Shown: in pieces, positions 9,985-21,392 of the stretch
How positions within the stretch are numbered: the stretch's first letter is position 1
Layout: every line of letters begins with the position of its first letter
Assembly (NCBI GenBank): GCA_003313425.1
Contig: NHZP01000015.1
Location: forward strand, 558,001-622,000
Source of the DNA: Pseudopyrenochaeta lycopersici
Taxonomy: Eukaryota; Ascomycota; Dothideomycetes; Pleosporales; Pseudopyrenochaetaceae
Reading direction: 5' to 3'
Length of the DNA stretch: 64,000 bases
Position numbers and translations under genes: made by a program
Notes under the pieces: model-generated
Told to the model about the DNA's origin: nothing
What the model saw: only the letters and a program-made list of their open reading frames with translations
Databases searched by the model: none

Positions 9985-12900
9985 AGAAAGGTATAAGCAG
10001 ACCGTGTGACGTCGCGAGGTTTGACAGAGCCGCTAGTCCGGTTATTACTTTATCAGCTTAATATTGGCATACTATTTGGCTATACAAAGGACAAGACGCC
10101 TAGATATTCTTATCAGGCCGGAAACATGGCGATACTATGGTCGCCATACCGAGTATCGTACCTGGTTGAAGCTCTCCATCAACCCCACATGTGATAAAAG
10201 GCACGCAAGGTTGTTCACAGCACAGACGCGACGACCTGACACGTCTCTAAGAGCCGAGGACATTCTTTATTCGACTCCAGCAGATGCGCATAGTGGACAC
10301 CCTCACAGCGCACCAGACTTCATCGAGGGCCCATTCGTACGAGACATCGGGACATCTAGACTACGCAAGTGCCGCGGCAAATTTATCGCTAGCAATTGGT
10401 CAAGTTCTTGCGCAGTGTAGAAACCACGCACATGCCTTCACAGCCGCATGACTAGACCTGAGTATTGTGTTGAGAGCAACAAGGCGCTGCGGTTGGTCAA
10501 AAGTCCTACTTGACCTCACGCGCGGCCAGTGAATGGCTCTGAGAGCGCAGGCCGCACGCGCGCTGTGCACGTTACGTTGAAAGTTAGACATGAGAAAGGC
10601 CGCACGTCTTACTTCAACCAACTCTATAAATCGGAAATTACTCGACGCTGGATCCACATCTATCAGTAAAATACTGACTGTAATCTGACGTTCGAAAAAG
10701 ATTGACTTGGTCCTCAAAAATGTCCGTAGCCACTGTGAAGTTCATTTTCTGCCAAATGCTCCTAGCACCATGAACGACGTGCTACCAGACACCGGGCAAC
10801 ACTTCTCCTCCTCATACCGGCGAAATGCAAACAGGCCAGCGCTCTTTTCGCGATGCCCTCGAAATAATAAGGCCTACGTCTAGTGGGGTAGATGCTTCTT
10901 TGGGAGGCAGTGGCAGGAACGGTATCCACATGTCCAAGTTATTCAGATCGACTTTTACTTACTAAGAAATTGCAAGTTTGTCCTCGAACACGGCAATACG
11001 ATGATTGACAAGGGTGACTCTAACTATGACAAGGAAAATGGTGAGTAGATGGTGATCCATACCGTAGTCCACGAATACAAAAGCACGACGTTGAAGTACT
11101 TCCTTGAAGGAATCCTGAACAAGAAGTCTAAACGACTCATGGTAGCAAGAGGAATTTTGAAGAGTATACCATGGAGAGTAGGTTGTCGTCTGTGACGCTC
11201 CAGTCAATAAATGTGGATGCTGTTCATGCGGGTATGTTGGTGCAATCAAAAGAAGCCAGTGCCAAACTTGCGTGGAGCACGGAAGTGAACTTCACTATGC
11301 CTGAACTGAAGGAAATGGTGGGCGCCACGAAGAAGATGTGGAAGAGAAGGAAAGCATTTTTACGCCAAGTGCTCACTCAGTGCTTGCTCATGTCTACATA
11401 GCCAACATTGACTTTCAGCAGATGTTGTCTCTGAGAAGAATGATAAAGAGAAAATTGGATACGGACAACGAGGAAGTGGGCTGCTGGTGAGATTATTGAC
11501 ACCAATAAAGGGACAGAACAGAGGAACAAGGAATGCAGCAAATCGGAAGACCATGATCTGTGAAACAGAACAAGCTTGGTACCTTAGTCTTTCTTTCCAA
11601 GCCTGTTCTGAGTGGAAACTGGAATGGAAGGAAACGGAGGGAAACATGGGCGGAGGGAAACATGGCCAGAGGGAAGGAGGTGGGGCTTGAGGTGAAGATT
11701 GAGGAGTCTTCGCAGAACGCGTACAGGAATATCAGAGAGCCACAATGCAAGCTCAGCACGTTATGACTGGTATAGTTATATTGTGGAGGTGGCGGAGCAT
11801 ATGCAGCCACCGTACATGCCCTCTGGCAAGGTAGTATGTTTAGGTAGAGCTTGCGAAAGTGAGCTACGGATGAACTGCCGAAGCCACTGTTGAGGTGACT
11901 CAATACTACAAGGTTCAGTACAATGCCCCCTGCAGCATGAATCGGGTGGAAATCGACTTTGCCAAACGTTCAATCAGCTTCTCTCGTTCCACAAAGTAGT
12001 TGTGCATGGGGCTTTCACCATGCTAGTAAGACGAGACTGACATTGCGCTAGAGAAAGGTCGGCACGCCCCCGTGTCTTGGCACTTTGTTTTACATGTTCA
12101 AAGTTGTATTTCAGTGATGTTCACACTTGCAGAACTTCGTAAGCTGTCATGATATCTGATCTTGGCACAGAGTGTGTTCAATCCAGTGAAGTAAACGTCG
12201 CCCGCATAGATACACGGATCCCAGTCACCGTAAATCATAGGTGTAGCAGTGAGAGACTATGTTGCTAGTGGGGAGGAGTGAAAGACCATCATGTGGGGAT
12301 GGGATTTTTAGCCAGCTAATAGGCGCCACGATGGTGTTCTGAGTGCATACTCGACCCGTTCCCATCCTGGATGCTCGCTCCTCAGTGGTCGCTATTGCGC
12401 GCTCTATGCGTATTTCCCCTCGCCGGCGCAGCAATAGTGTCTTTACGGTCGGTGAGATGTTAATGCTCTCTTCAGCTGCGGAGGGCAGTCGGAAGGTTTA
12501 AGCCACGATACTCCCCTCACTGTAGCCCCTGAGACAGGAATCTGGGGTAGATCGACGAGCTGAACCCGAACAATCTCCCTTTTTCCGAGTTGCTGTCGAA
12601 CGAAAGCCGTCGCCAGCATTTCACTGGCGTTGTGCGCTAGCGGGAGCTTTCCCGACGGGCAAACCACGAAACAGGACTTCGGGAAAGGTCGTAAGCTAAT
12701 GCCACAATTCGCCTAGCCCTACCATGACCGACATCATCGTGCGGTCTCTAGCCTTCAATCCATTCATTTCTCCGCATCTTTCTGTGTACGGCTCCGCCAA
12801 ACTGCTTACGCTCCCACCAGTCGAATTTCCGGGTCCACTTCCCAGTCACGCGAATGTCTACCGACTAACATAAGAGCGGCCGTGCTCCCCGAGTTTAATG

Positions 12901-13302
12901 AGAGAAAGTCGCGAGTCGATTACTTGCATGCACGGAGAGCTGAGCTTTGGCTGCGAAATTTTCTCCTCGGATTGCGAATCTTTGACACAATCAAATCTTC
13001 TTCCCACTTCACTCCACCTCTTTTCTCATTTGCTTTGAGTACAAATGCGATTCGACTGCACATCCACGGCTTTCCCATAGCGACACATCTCCACAGCGAC
13101 CATATCCCTTGCTCAATCATTGACAAGTCTTTCATAGCGACAATCCTTGCAACATCTTTGCCCAGCAACATCAAATCCTTTGCGACAACCTCCCACTCAA
13201 CCTCGAAACATTCCAGCAAAGCATCCTCTGCGACAAACCTCCTGCCCATACAACGCCAACAAAGCCTCTCCCACCCTCCACGACAACACCCACCAGTCCA
13301 TT
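9985..13302. other. 3.3 kb gene-poor interval with a possible decayed ORF
   Basis: No intact gene is supported. Between about 10970 and 11490 on the plus strand three successive stretches in different frames look protein-like: one around FVLEHGNTMIDKGDSNYD, one around LQSINVDAVHAGML, and one around HVYIANIDFQQMLSLRRM. They are broken by stops and match no family I recognise. They may be a decayed gene or the exons of an unrecognised one. The last 300 bases before 13303 are CA-rich and probably the promoter and leader of the next gene. Confidence 0.3.
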
Positions 13303-14640
13303 ATGTCGACCAAGCAACCAATGCAGCCTTTCCGCTTCTTGGATCTGCCCGCTGAGATCCGCAATAATATTTACGATCAGCTGCTCTGTTCGTGGGACGA
13401 GCCCGAGGCAGACTCCAGCCTCATTAGCCCACTGAGCAAGCGATGCCCAAGCTACCCAGCTGCAGCCCTCCTACGCGCCAACAAACAAATCCAAAACGAG
13501 GCATCAGACTATATGATCAAGCGCAATCAGTTTGTCCGCGTGACATGCCGAGGCATCGACATTAGAAACCTGTTTCTCGGCGAGGGCATTCCGGTCATTA
13601 CGACCAACGCCCGCCAAGCCAGCCAGTTTCGAGGCTACGTTATGCACATGACGCTATCGAAGCCTGCATTTTCGCCCTCCGCATTCGAGTTTTCCGATTT
13701 CGAGGTCATGATGCTTCGGTCTGACTTGCCGTACCTTTGCGAAAAACTTGACATTGAGAGCGTAATGGCAGACGCGAATTCGAAAGCAAGTGAGCACGCT
13801 TCAATTTATGCTGAGATTAGGCTCAACTACGCCCACTCCCGGTTTTTCTCTTTGAAAATCCAAGAGCACCTCTTGAACCCGATTGCAACCCTTTTACGTG
13901 GCATTCCCAATTTGAGGTTACTCGGTCCTGTCGACTCTGCCCTCCGCCAGTCTGTCATCGACGACGTTGCTAAGCCCCGCTGGACAGAGCCTGTCGCAAC
14001 CTTAGAAGAGATTGGCACTGGTGTAGACGTTGGTAAGCGCCAATGGCAGCAGAGCAATTATTATGCTGCTGCTGATTCTTGGGCATATGCTATGCGTACG
14101 CTTGAGCGCATGCGTCACAGCTCATCTTGGCTCGGTCTTAAAGAAGCCGGTGGCGAAGACTTTGTAAACAAGACGGCGGATTTGTACTTCACGTTGAATC
14201 TCTTTCACGCGCAATTTCTGCAGATTGACATGGCCGGAAACCAAGCCAGTAGGCCTCGCGTCCAACGAAACGGGCACATTGCGATGCAACATCTCCGCAA
14301 GTGCGAGACGGCGAGTGCAAGGTTCGCTCAGCATGCTGACGCGACATGGGTACCAAGCAATCAGCAGTCAGCGAAGATGTTGTATCGCCATGCTAGGTGC
14401 TTGAGGTTGATGCAAGATTCTGTGAATAGAGTTCGGGCTGTCACCTTGATTGAGGAAGCAACGACACTTGCTCCAAACGACATGGCTATTAGAGATGAAA
14501 AAGACGCCGTAATAAGCTGGAACGCCGGTATTGAGGAGTCCGAGCGTCTGATGGAGCGCGAACTGGCTCCGGAGCCTAGAACTGAAAGGACCTCTTTGTG
14601 GTCGTACGTGTGGTCTGCGGTGACTGAGTTGTCCGCTTGA
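13303..14640 (+). CDS. 2EXR/F-box-like protein with TPR-like C-terminal half
   Basis: Single-exon protein of 445 residues. FRFLDLPAEIRNNIYDQLL at residues 9-27 is a clear F-box-like/2EXR motif, followed by LLRANKQIQNEAS near residue 62. The C-terminal half (about 235-430) is helical and has repeat-like segments (SNYYAAADSWAYAMRTLERM; MLYRHARCLRLMQDSVNRVRA; LIEEATTLAPND) resembling tetratricopeptide helices. I place the start at 13303. The frame stays open upstream for 52 more codons, but these are CA-rich, low in complexity and more like leader sequence. Function unknown; an adaptor role is only suggested by the motif. Confidence 0.75.
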   Translation: MSTKQPMQPFRFLDLPAEIRNNIYDQLLCSWDEPEADSSLISPLSKRCPSYPAAALLRANKQIQNEASDYMIKRNQFVRVTCRGIDIRNLFLGEGIPVITTNARQASQFRGYVMHMTLSKPAFSPSAFEFSDFEVMMLRSDLPYLCEKLDIESVMADANSKASEHASIYAEIRLNYAHSRFFSLKIQEHLLNPIATLLRGIPNLRLLGPVDSALRQSVIDDVAKPRWTEPVATLEEIGTGVDVGKRQWQQSNYYAAADSWAYAMRTLERMRHSSSWLGLKEAGGEDFVNKTADLYFTLNLFHAQFLQIDMAGNQASRPRVQRNGHIAMQHLRKCETASARFAQHADATWVPSNQQSAKMLYRHARCLRLMQDSVNRVRAVTLIEEATTLAPNDMAIRDEKDAVISWNAGIEESERLMERELAPEPRTERTSLWSYVWSAVTELSA

Positions 14641-15438
14641 GTGATCAGGATCGGACTGTACGATTTTATTTAGCGAAAGATACCCAAATATATATTCAAC
14701 CAACAATAAGAACCATTCTACTGACTACGGATTCCCCTTGCTAGGAAGCGTGATATGAGAACCCACATTTGGTGAACACTTCCTCATAGCTGCGTCACTC
14801 TTCAAGCTGTTGACCTATCTTCGATGGGCACGCAGATGGGTTAGAGACGGGGATCATGAACGACAATCATAAACGAGACACGAGGCAATGACGCCAATTC
14901 TGTCACAGGATCTTGTTTGAAGTCGAAAAAATGCGGAAGATGGTAGTGTATTTTGGGTGATAAACTAAAGCAATAGAAAACCGATCAAATTCTTGCGGTT
15001 TTGAAGCCCAAATGATGGCTAACCCCCGCACATCAAGTGCGCATCTCTCGTCGATATGCCAATCGACGGAGGGAGACAGGATATCAAGATTTCCCAACAA
15101 CGCCTACGCTATACAGTCAAGTGACTGCAAGTCTATTGTAACCAAAAAGGAAACTCGAGTGCCTAGCAAAGGATCCGGAAGTGACGGACCCGATGAGGAA
15201 CAGGATGTGTAAATATAGACAAAAGAAACGTCGCAGTGACGGTTGTGAGGCTCAGAAGCTATTTGTGGCGCGGGGCGGCAGCAATCCGAACTGGTTTGGA
15301 AGGAATCTGAGCTGTCAATCGTTTCGTGGCTCGGTCGATGGTAGTCCGGGTGGTTGGTGACGGCGTATGTTTCAAAGCCCAACGTTCGCGAGACCGGTAC
15401 CTGGAATCCCGCAATGACAACACCGGAATACCAATTCC
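14641..15438. other. Convergent 3' intergenic region, nothing recognised
   Basis: Lies between the 3' end of the 2EXR-like gene and that of the small minus-strand gene at 15439. Only short frames are present, and none carries a motif. Confidence 0.4.
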
Positions 15439-15849
15439 TTAGTATTCTGTCCAATGGCAGGACTCGCCGACTTTTTCGAACTCCGTGGCCTTGGTTACTC
15501 GGCGCCTGGCTCGCTCTTCGCGGCCGAAGCAAGAAAATAGGCGTGCGAAGCCGCTGCGCTTTCGTGGAGCGAGGCCTTCATAGGGGTCCTCCTTTTGTAG
15601 CGAGGATGTCGACGAAGCTGGGCTGAGAGGGATGGTCGCGTTGACAAAGATGAGTGAGTCGTGGTTCCGGTGCCGTGTTTCAACCAACGATTGTGGTGAT
15701 TGCTTCTCAGATGCGCCAGAATATGGTGATGGTGTTCGGGAGCCATCCGAAGAAAATGATGTATCCAGTGGAGAAAGCGTTTGCATTTGGCGATTTGCGC
15801 GCGGTGAGCTTGGAAGGCCCATTGGCGAACTGGGTGGAATTGAAGACAT
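15439..15849 (-). CDS. Small Ser/Pro-rich protein with basic C-terminus
   Basis: Open frame of 136 residues. The first 90 residues are rich in Ser and Pro (SSIPPSSPMGLPSSPR; SRTPSPYSG) and look disordered, with several SP sites for proline-directed kinases. The C-terminal 45 residues are compact and basic: KRSGFARLFSCFGREERARR, then EFEKVGESCHWTEY at the very end. That ending resembles short conserved tails of small uncharacterised proteins in related fungi, as far as I recall. The FARLFSCFG segment with two aromatic residues and Cys could contact a membrane. No function can be assigned. Confidence 0.55.
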   Translation of the reverse strand: MSSIPPSSPMGLPSSPRANRQMQTLSPLDTSFSSDGSRTPSPYSGASEKQSPQSLVETRHRNHDSLIFVNATIPLSPASSTSSLQKEDPYEGLAPRKRSGFARLFSCFGREERARRRVTKATEFEKVGESCHWTEY

Positions 15850-17447
15850 TGTTGTGATTGAAAGGCACAGCCTTGTTTCGAGGAAAGAACAGGCGATGTT
15901 TGCACTGATAAAGGTTCACGATCGTTTGTTTGACCGGGCGTGAGAAGTAGATTGAAGAGATCTACGTAGGAAACAATGTTTGGTTAATCAAAGGGAGGCA
16001 CCAGGTAAAGAAAGAGGCGTGGATAGTTATGCCGATCAACGGTCATGCGGTGACCGTGATTATATGTTACCCAGGGGAACATGGTGTCTCCACGCCAAGC
16101 CCAAACGCCGAATTATCATCCAGGGGCGGCGGGGCTTTTACATCCCGCCTTGAGATGTCAATGCTTTCGCTTCCCATCACTGCGTGTTTGCAGCAGGGTC
16201 TTCTATAACATGCAGTTTCATTGGCCATGATTCCGGTCTTGTGTTGGTCTCGCGTATCTCGTCCAACCACCGTCATCCCATCGCTATTGACACGAACAGT
16301 CTGCTCAAAAGTCAGCTTGAGGGCGCAGCTCTGCATGATGTTTGAAACCGTGCGGTCCCCATACGGTAAGGCCGGGCTGATGATCTGGAGTCAGAAGCTG
16401 GCCTGGGCTGAGCGCCCAATTAGCAAAACGTTCCCGAGAAACGAGGCAGCAAGGTCTCTCGTTGGGTCAGCTCGTTTGTTTGCCGTCCCTGCGCCCCTTG
16501 AAACACCGTCAACGTCGCACTTCTGTTGGAAACAAAAGACCACCAACAAAGGTCGACCGCCGATCGGCCACATTCTGCACTTAGACAAGCCATGCCGCCG
16601 TCTGTTGTAAACAGTTGGCCATTTCCGAACCTTCATGCGAAGGGTCAGGAGGATTCTCCCAGGGCATGCATCACCACGAACCCCACCAGCTGAACTAAGT
16701 TACGTCAGTTATCCAGCATTGAACAAGGGAGTAATCTAAAAGATGGCAACTATTGCGCTAAACATCCGCGCCGCACGCTGACGATACGTTGTGCGTAGTG
16801 AAGGGCTGCGAGAATACTCCTTTTTCCGGCTGCCCCGGCCATCAGCCAATCGCGAAATTTGCCAACAAGTATACCCTGAACAGACGCGCATGGTGCATTG
16901 AATGCCGATATATGATCGCGCAGATGAGGACATCGCCTCAACGGCACAGCAATTGACTGAAATCGGTCATCTAAGCCTTTTTCGCTATGTGCATGGCAAG
17001 GCTTGAGCTTAAGAGACAGGATAATTGACGACGATATCTCCGTAATCATCAATAGATATGTCCTTTGCCGCCTTCCCTTCGTAGCCAGGAGGATTATTCC
17101 TTGCGATGCAGTTCTCGGGGAACAAGCCAGACCCTATGCCGGTATGCTTTGCGGCGTAGTTGTCTGCCTCGCCATCTACGCGCATGTGGTAGCGCTGAGC
17201 GGCGTAGCAATAGAGCTAGTAACGTTGTATTAATGGGACTGAAGACGATGCAGAGAAAACCAAAGTTGGAGTAAGTGAGGGGTTGATCAATGTTGGGGAC
17301 TGCTTGAGCGACTATTGATTCTTGATTGTACGCCATCCTCGCATCTATTTTGGAAATCGCTCTCCTTGCTTATCGTACCCTGCGGTTCATCCAGTCTTAT
17401 CACTTGTTCTTCCTCATAGAAGTGGATTGCTTTCAATAAGCCCTTGC
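15850..17447. other. Intergenic, 1.6 kb, nothing recognised
   Basis: Several frames of 60-130 codons exist on both strands but none has a recognisable motif or domain. No repeats seen. Confidence 0.4.
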
Positions 17448-17732
17448 TTACGCCGATGTATTCTCTGATTCCATGACCTTACTGCTCGCTTCTGCCGACG
17501 TGATGACTGGTACGACTTCGAAGTCCACAATATCGTTCCAATTGGCAATCCACTCGTCCAGGAGCCTTCTTTCCTTTGTCTCCATGACTTGGTAGCATGT
17601 CTTCAAGTTATCGCTAACCCAGCTTGACACGTATGCCAACCCTTCTGGTGCCAGTCGACCTTGCGAACGGAAACGATGATAGACAGGCTCAGGATTTCCA
17701 CCGCGAAAGTGTTCAATTACCATGAAGAGCAT
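17448..17732 (-). CDS. DUF3303-family protein, bacterial-like
   Basis: A complete 94-residue protein. It begins MLFMVIEHFRGGNPEPVYHR, continues GRLAPEGLAYVSSWVSDNLK, and has LLDEWIANWNDIVDFEVVPV before ending at residue 94. This is the full length and motif order of the DUF3303 family (ferredoxin-like fold, small, function unknown), which I know chiefly from proteobacteria and actinobacteria. It has no intron and no targeting signal, so it is probably cytosolic. It is divergent from the membrane protein gene at 18060. Horizontal transfer from a bacterium is a reasonable inference but needs a phylogeny. Confidence 0.8.
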   Translation of the reverse strand: MLFMVIEHFRGGNPEPVYHRFRSQGRLAPEGLAYVSSWVSDNLKTCYQVMETKERRLLDEWIANWNDIVDFEVVPVITSAEASSKVMESENTSA

Positions 17733-18059
17733 GTTGTGGACGTCGCTAATGAGATTTGCCTATGATATAGTGTATGGTGTTAATGAAAGAAAAGGTACAA
17801 GTCAGCGTATCTCCATATTTGAGGCGCCTCCTCATTGATACTCATATCGGATTGCGATAGGGCTGGACTGAAAGTTTGCTTTCTTATGGTGGTGGCACTG
17901 CAACTATAGCAACCAATGAGGTTACACATCATTCGCAGACCCTGGACAGGTCGTGACACCCTCGTATTTGCAAGCCGTAAAACCCTCAAACGTGTGACGA
18001 ACCTCAGTTTTGAGGCTTTGTTCGTTGCCTTGCACATTACTCTGTGCGACGAATAAACT
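17733..18059. promoter_or_regulatory. Shared divergent promoter region
   Basis: These 327 bases separate the DUF3303 gene (-) from the two-TM protein gene (+). They should hold both promoters. No specific element recognised. Confidence 0.4.
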
Positions 18060-19139
18060 ATGATTACTGAGGACCCGATCAGTCCAGCATCGTTCTCGCG
18101 TTCGAGTACAGCCAACGACAAAGTGTGGAATCCTGTCAACCCGCCTTTTGAAAGAAACGATCAGCTATGCAAAGACTTGCAATACACTCGAGAGCCGGGC
18201 AAGACATTCTGTCTCCGCAGTCACAGTCCTGGCCAGACGCTCCCTGATGCACCTCGAATCCGCTTGGCCTGTCCGTCTCAGTTGCTAGAGTACTGTTTGG
18301 AAGACCTGGACACCCCCAGATTGAACAGCTTGGGCGAAAAGCTTTGGCGGGTAGGCCCAACTCCAGAGGTCGTATCGTTGTCGCAGCATACGGTACTTGA
18401 GCGAAGAGTACAGGTCACTGAAGACCCATCCGTGCATCTCCTTTGGGCAGACGGTATTATCTATGTTAAACCATTGCCGGCATATTTAACCTCGTTTGCG
18501 TTCTGGGAGTACCTCCTTGACCCGTTGAACAGCGACATCAACCCTGAACAGCGGGATCGGTTGAAAGCCACATCTTTAGGTTTCCTCAAGTCGTACGCCA
18601 ACCTCATTCAGCGACGGTCGGATTTCAACTTAGCTCGGCGACTTGATCTACTTGCATCCTTTGGAAACACTTCATTTGAGGCGTTCATCACATTCATCTC
18701 TTGTTTCGATTCGATCCCGGATAGCGCGACCAGCTCTCGATGGCGCTACGGTCTTCTTCAGCTGGATGCATTGAACTTTCATTCGGCCATTCACCTCCGC
18801 CGCTGGCATCTCAACCGCTTCGAATCCCGTTACAGCGCATACTTTCAGCGCTTCTTTCCTGTGGTCTTGTTCATCTTCGCTTTCTTTAGTGTAGTGTTGA
18901 GTGCGATGCAGGTCATTCTTGCTGCAAAACAACTATGGGACACAGACAACAAGGGTCTGAAGAAGACATTGCGTATCTTTGTGTGGACTGGGACTGAAGC
19001 TATTGGTTGGAGTATCTCTTTTGGCGTGCTGTTTGTTGTTTGGTGGATTGGGATCAGTACGGCTGAAGCGGTCAAGAGACATAGGATACAGAGAAAAGTT
19101 CGTAAGAGATTGAAAGCAGAGCGTGCTGGATGCCCGTAG
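18060..19139 (+). CDS. Two-TM fungal membrane protein (DUF6601-like)
   Basis: Single-exon protein of 359 residues. The middle part has the pattern FWEYLLDP, then LGFLKSYANLIQRRSDFNLARR, then SSRWRYGLLQLDALNF, typical of a family of uncharacterised fungal proteins that I recall as DUF6601. Two hydrophobic helices lie near the C-terminus: VVLFIFAFFSVVLSAMQVIL (about residues 270-290) and a second around ISFGVLFVVWWIG (about 318-336). The tail after them is highly basic (RHRIQRKVRKRLK), which suggests it is cytosolic. Function unknown. The start is the first ATG of the frame. Confidence 0.75.
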   Translation: MITEDPISPASFSRSSTANDKVWNPVNPPFERNDQLCKDLQYTREPGKTFCLRSHSPGQTLPDAPRIRLACPSQLLEYCLEDLDTPRLNSLGEKLWRVGPTPEVVSLSQHTVLERRVQVTEDPSVHLLWADGIIYVKPLPAYLTSFAFWEYLLDPLNSDINPEQRDRLKATSLGFLKSYANLIQRRSDFNLARRLDLLASFGNTSFEAFITFISCFDSIPDSATSSRWRYGLLQLDALNFHSAIHLRRWHLNRFESRYSAYFQRFFPVVLFIFAFFSVVLSAMQVILAAKQLWDTDNKGLKKTLRIFVWTGTEAIGWSISFGVLFVVWWIGISTAEAVKRHRIQRKVRKRLKAERAGCP

Positions 19140-19838
19140 CTGCTGTAACATAATAATACTTTTTTTATGCAGAACCCACCATATTTTGTGACCCCTATTG
19201 CCCACCACACTTTACCTGGATAGTAGGCAGGTACAGACTGAAACTTCCGAGGAGACCTCATCAAGGAAATGCGCACCACATGCAATACCATCCGCAGACA
19301 GCGCATCATCTTCAACACTGCTAGATGGTTCTCGCATACCTTTCCAGAATTTTCATAGCACAGCATGGACTTCTGGTGATGCTCCGAAGGAATCGCCATA
19401 GTAGGCCACCGTCAGATCCACTATTGGCATTCACGCCGCAACCTACTATCCCTTTCAATGGCTTAGGCGAAGTTGTGCACATTCGCTGATTCTGTACTAC
19501 TTTCGTCAGCTGACGGACCCAATTCGTCGACATGCGCTTCTGTCACTTTTACATAGCGGCGCCAGAGAGCAAGGATGTGTGTATAACACATTGTAATCAA
19601 TTTACATCTATTTAACAGTAAACATATTCCCCACAGAAACCAGATTCGGGTTGATAGATAGAATCAGGTCAAGATCAACTTTCCAGCCCGGAGCGACCGT
19701 ACCTAGGACAGTTCCAACTCAAAACTGGGGCCTGAAGGATCAAACCATCTTTGTTTGAAGGTAATAAACCCATAGCCACCTGTTTTTCTTTCAATCTCGT
19801 CCATCGATGGGCTGCAACACTAGTCACACTTCAATCCG
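19140..19838. other. Intergenic, nothing recognised
   Basis: A poly-T run and short frames only. The N-terminal transmembrane part of the ferric reductase relic that starts near 19839 was looked for here and not found. Confidence 0.4.
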
Positions 19839-21018
19839 TTGCTCATGTCTTCGCTTTCGTATACAACGCTTATTAAGTCGCTTATGATGATGAAAGCTGT
19901 TCGCATACCATTGCTCGTATCGTTCGCCACTCACTTCTCATCGATGGGGTCTCACAACTTTCGTCTCTTTGGGCTTGTTTCTTGGCCTGTTCAGTGGGTC
20001 CGCTACGACATGGGGTTCTACAAGACATTCTGACACTGCATCGAATCGGCATTATGGTTATAGTACCTGGCATATACTTCTACTTAGCAAAACATTCACT
20101 CCCACAACTGCCCCGGGTTTATCTCTTCATTACTCTCCACGTAGTAGAACTTCTAGCACAAATCGGTCGGATAACCTACCACAACTTGTCTCAGAAGCGA
20201 CGAGGTTGGACCAAGGTTTCACTTGAAGCATTACGCGGCGACGCAACTCGTGGTATATTTTGCTGCTACGATCGTGGAACATGAATCCCGAGTCTCACGT
20301 CCACATCCACCTGCCAAGGCTCATAATTTGGTCATCACACCCTTTCTCGGCCGCCCGGTTGCAATCATCAGGCCACGCTATGCTCTCTATGGAGAACCTT
20401 CCCCCAAGCATCGACGATCTCGAGGTTGATCAAGGGCCTCCCACCTTCACGTGTGTTCGCGCTCAAAATGGAACTACACAGTCTCTCTATGATCTGGCAT
20501 AGAAGAACCGAACTATACGATTGCGAGGTGCTATAGAGAGGCAGTATATTGCCAACCACTCACAGAACGAACATGCTCTTTGCTGCTGGCGTTGGCATCA
20601 CGTACAAGCTGTCTTTCGTGCTACGTTTACCTGCAGCGCAAAATGATAAAGTCTCCGCCACAAAGACGATACTTCTAGTTTGTAGCGTAACTACTGTAAG
20701 CGCATTTGATTGGGTGCAGTCCTGGCTGAAGGGGATCGCGGCTATGCAGAACTTTCGCGAAGCTGTTCGCATACGTATCCATGTCTCGAGACCAATTCCG
20801 ATCGAGTCAGAGGAACGATTGTTTCTCACATATTTGGATATAAGGTTACGGAGATACAACCCATGAGCAGTTTTTGATGAGAAGATCCTGGCACAAGTCG
20901 GCGCCATGGCAGTCTCAGTTTGTGGGCCGGGACTTTCGATGGCATCGTTCGAACTGCCCTGAGGCGCAGAGTGGATATACGGAGTATTGACTTTAGAGAG
21001 TAAGCATTCTCATACTGA
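19839..21018 (+). pseudogene. Ferric reductase-like (FRE family) pseudogene
   Basis: Relic of a plasma-membrane ferric-chelate reductase (heme b, FAD, NADPH), the first step of reductive iron uptake. Matching pieces in order: TLHRIGIMVIVPGIYFYLAK (end of the membrane domain, near 20037), GWTKVSLEALRGDATR (start of the FAD domain, near 20210), SHVHIHLPRLIIWSSHPFS (FAD-binding HPFS motif, near 20293), MLFAAGVGITYKLSFV (NADPH-binding GxGIT, near 20573), FREAVRIRIHVSRP near 20756 and the C-terminal cysteine motif MAVSVCGPG near 20907. They fall in several frames with stops between. The N-terminal transmembrane helices are missing. A last stop at 21001 precedes the old terminus AFSY at 21018. Base composition is ordinary, so the decay is not just RIP. 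Confidence 0.8.
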
Positions 21019-21392
21019 AGAAATGGTCTATATTTGAATACATCTAAGGAGCTTCGGTGTAATACCTATTGCTTGATATCGCCTTCGGCTTCTTGTCGGT
21101 CTATTGGGCGGTGCCACACCTAGTCTCGGTATTCTTACCTTTATACCTCAGGAATCTCTAACACATATATCAAGGAATGTAAATGTGTGTCCTTTCATAT
21201 ACAAACTTTGGCTATTTGGGAAATACTTTCCTCGCGCTGTCCCGTCATGTCAACATTGCCCACATGTCTCCGGCGCACCCAAAGCTGTCTTCTCTGCATA
21301 TCACTAGCCAATAGTCACAGCCCAGTACTGTCACGGAGTTTAGACCCAGGCGCATGCAATACTAGAGTCTAAGTAACAGTTGTGTAATCACC

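Noticed and set aside
10064..10420. 118-codon open frame in the gene-poor interval
   Set aside because: No motif, no hydrophobic or repeat pattern, overlapped by other frames of similar length; probably chance.
13147..13302. N-terminal extension of the 2EXR-like protein
   Set aside because: CA-rich, low-complexity and without motif; the ATG at 13303 directly precedes the F-box-like motif.
15104..15532. 142-codon minus-strand frame
   Set aside because: Overlaps the better-supported 136-residue gene in another frame and has no motif.
18845..19399. 184-codon minus-strand frame
   Set aside because: Overlaps the two-TM protein gene in antisense; composition reflects that gene.
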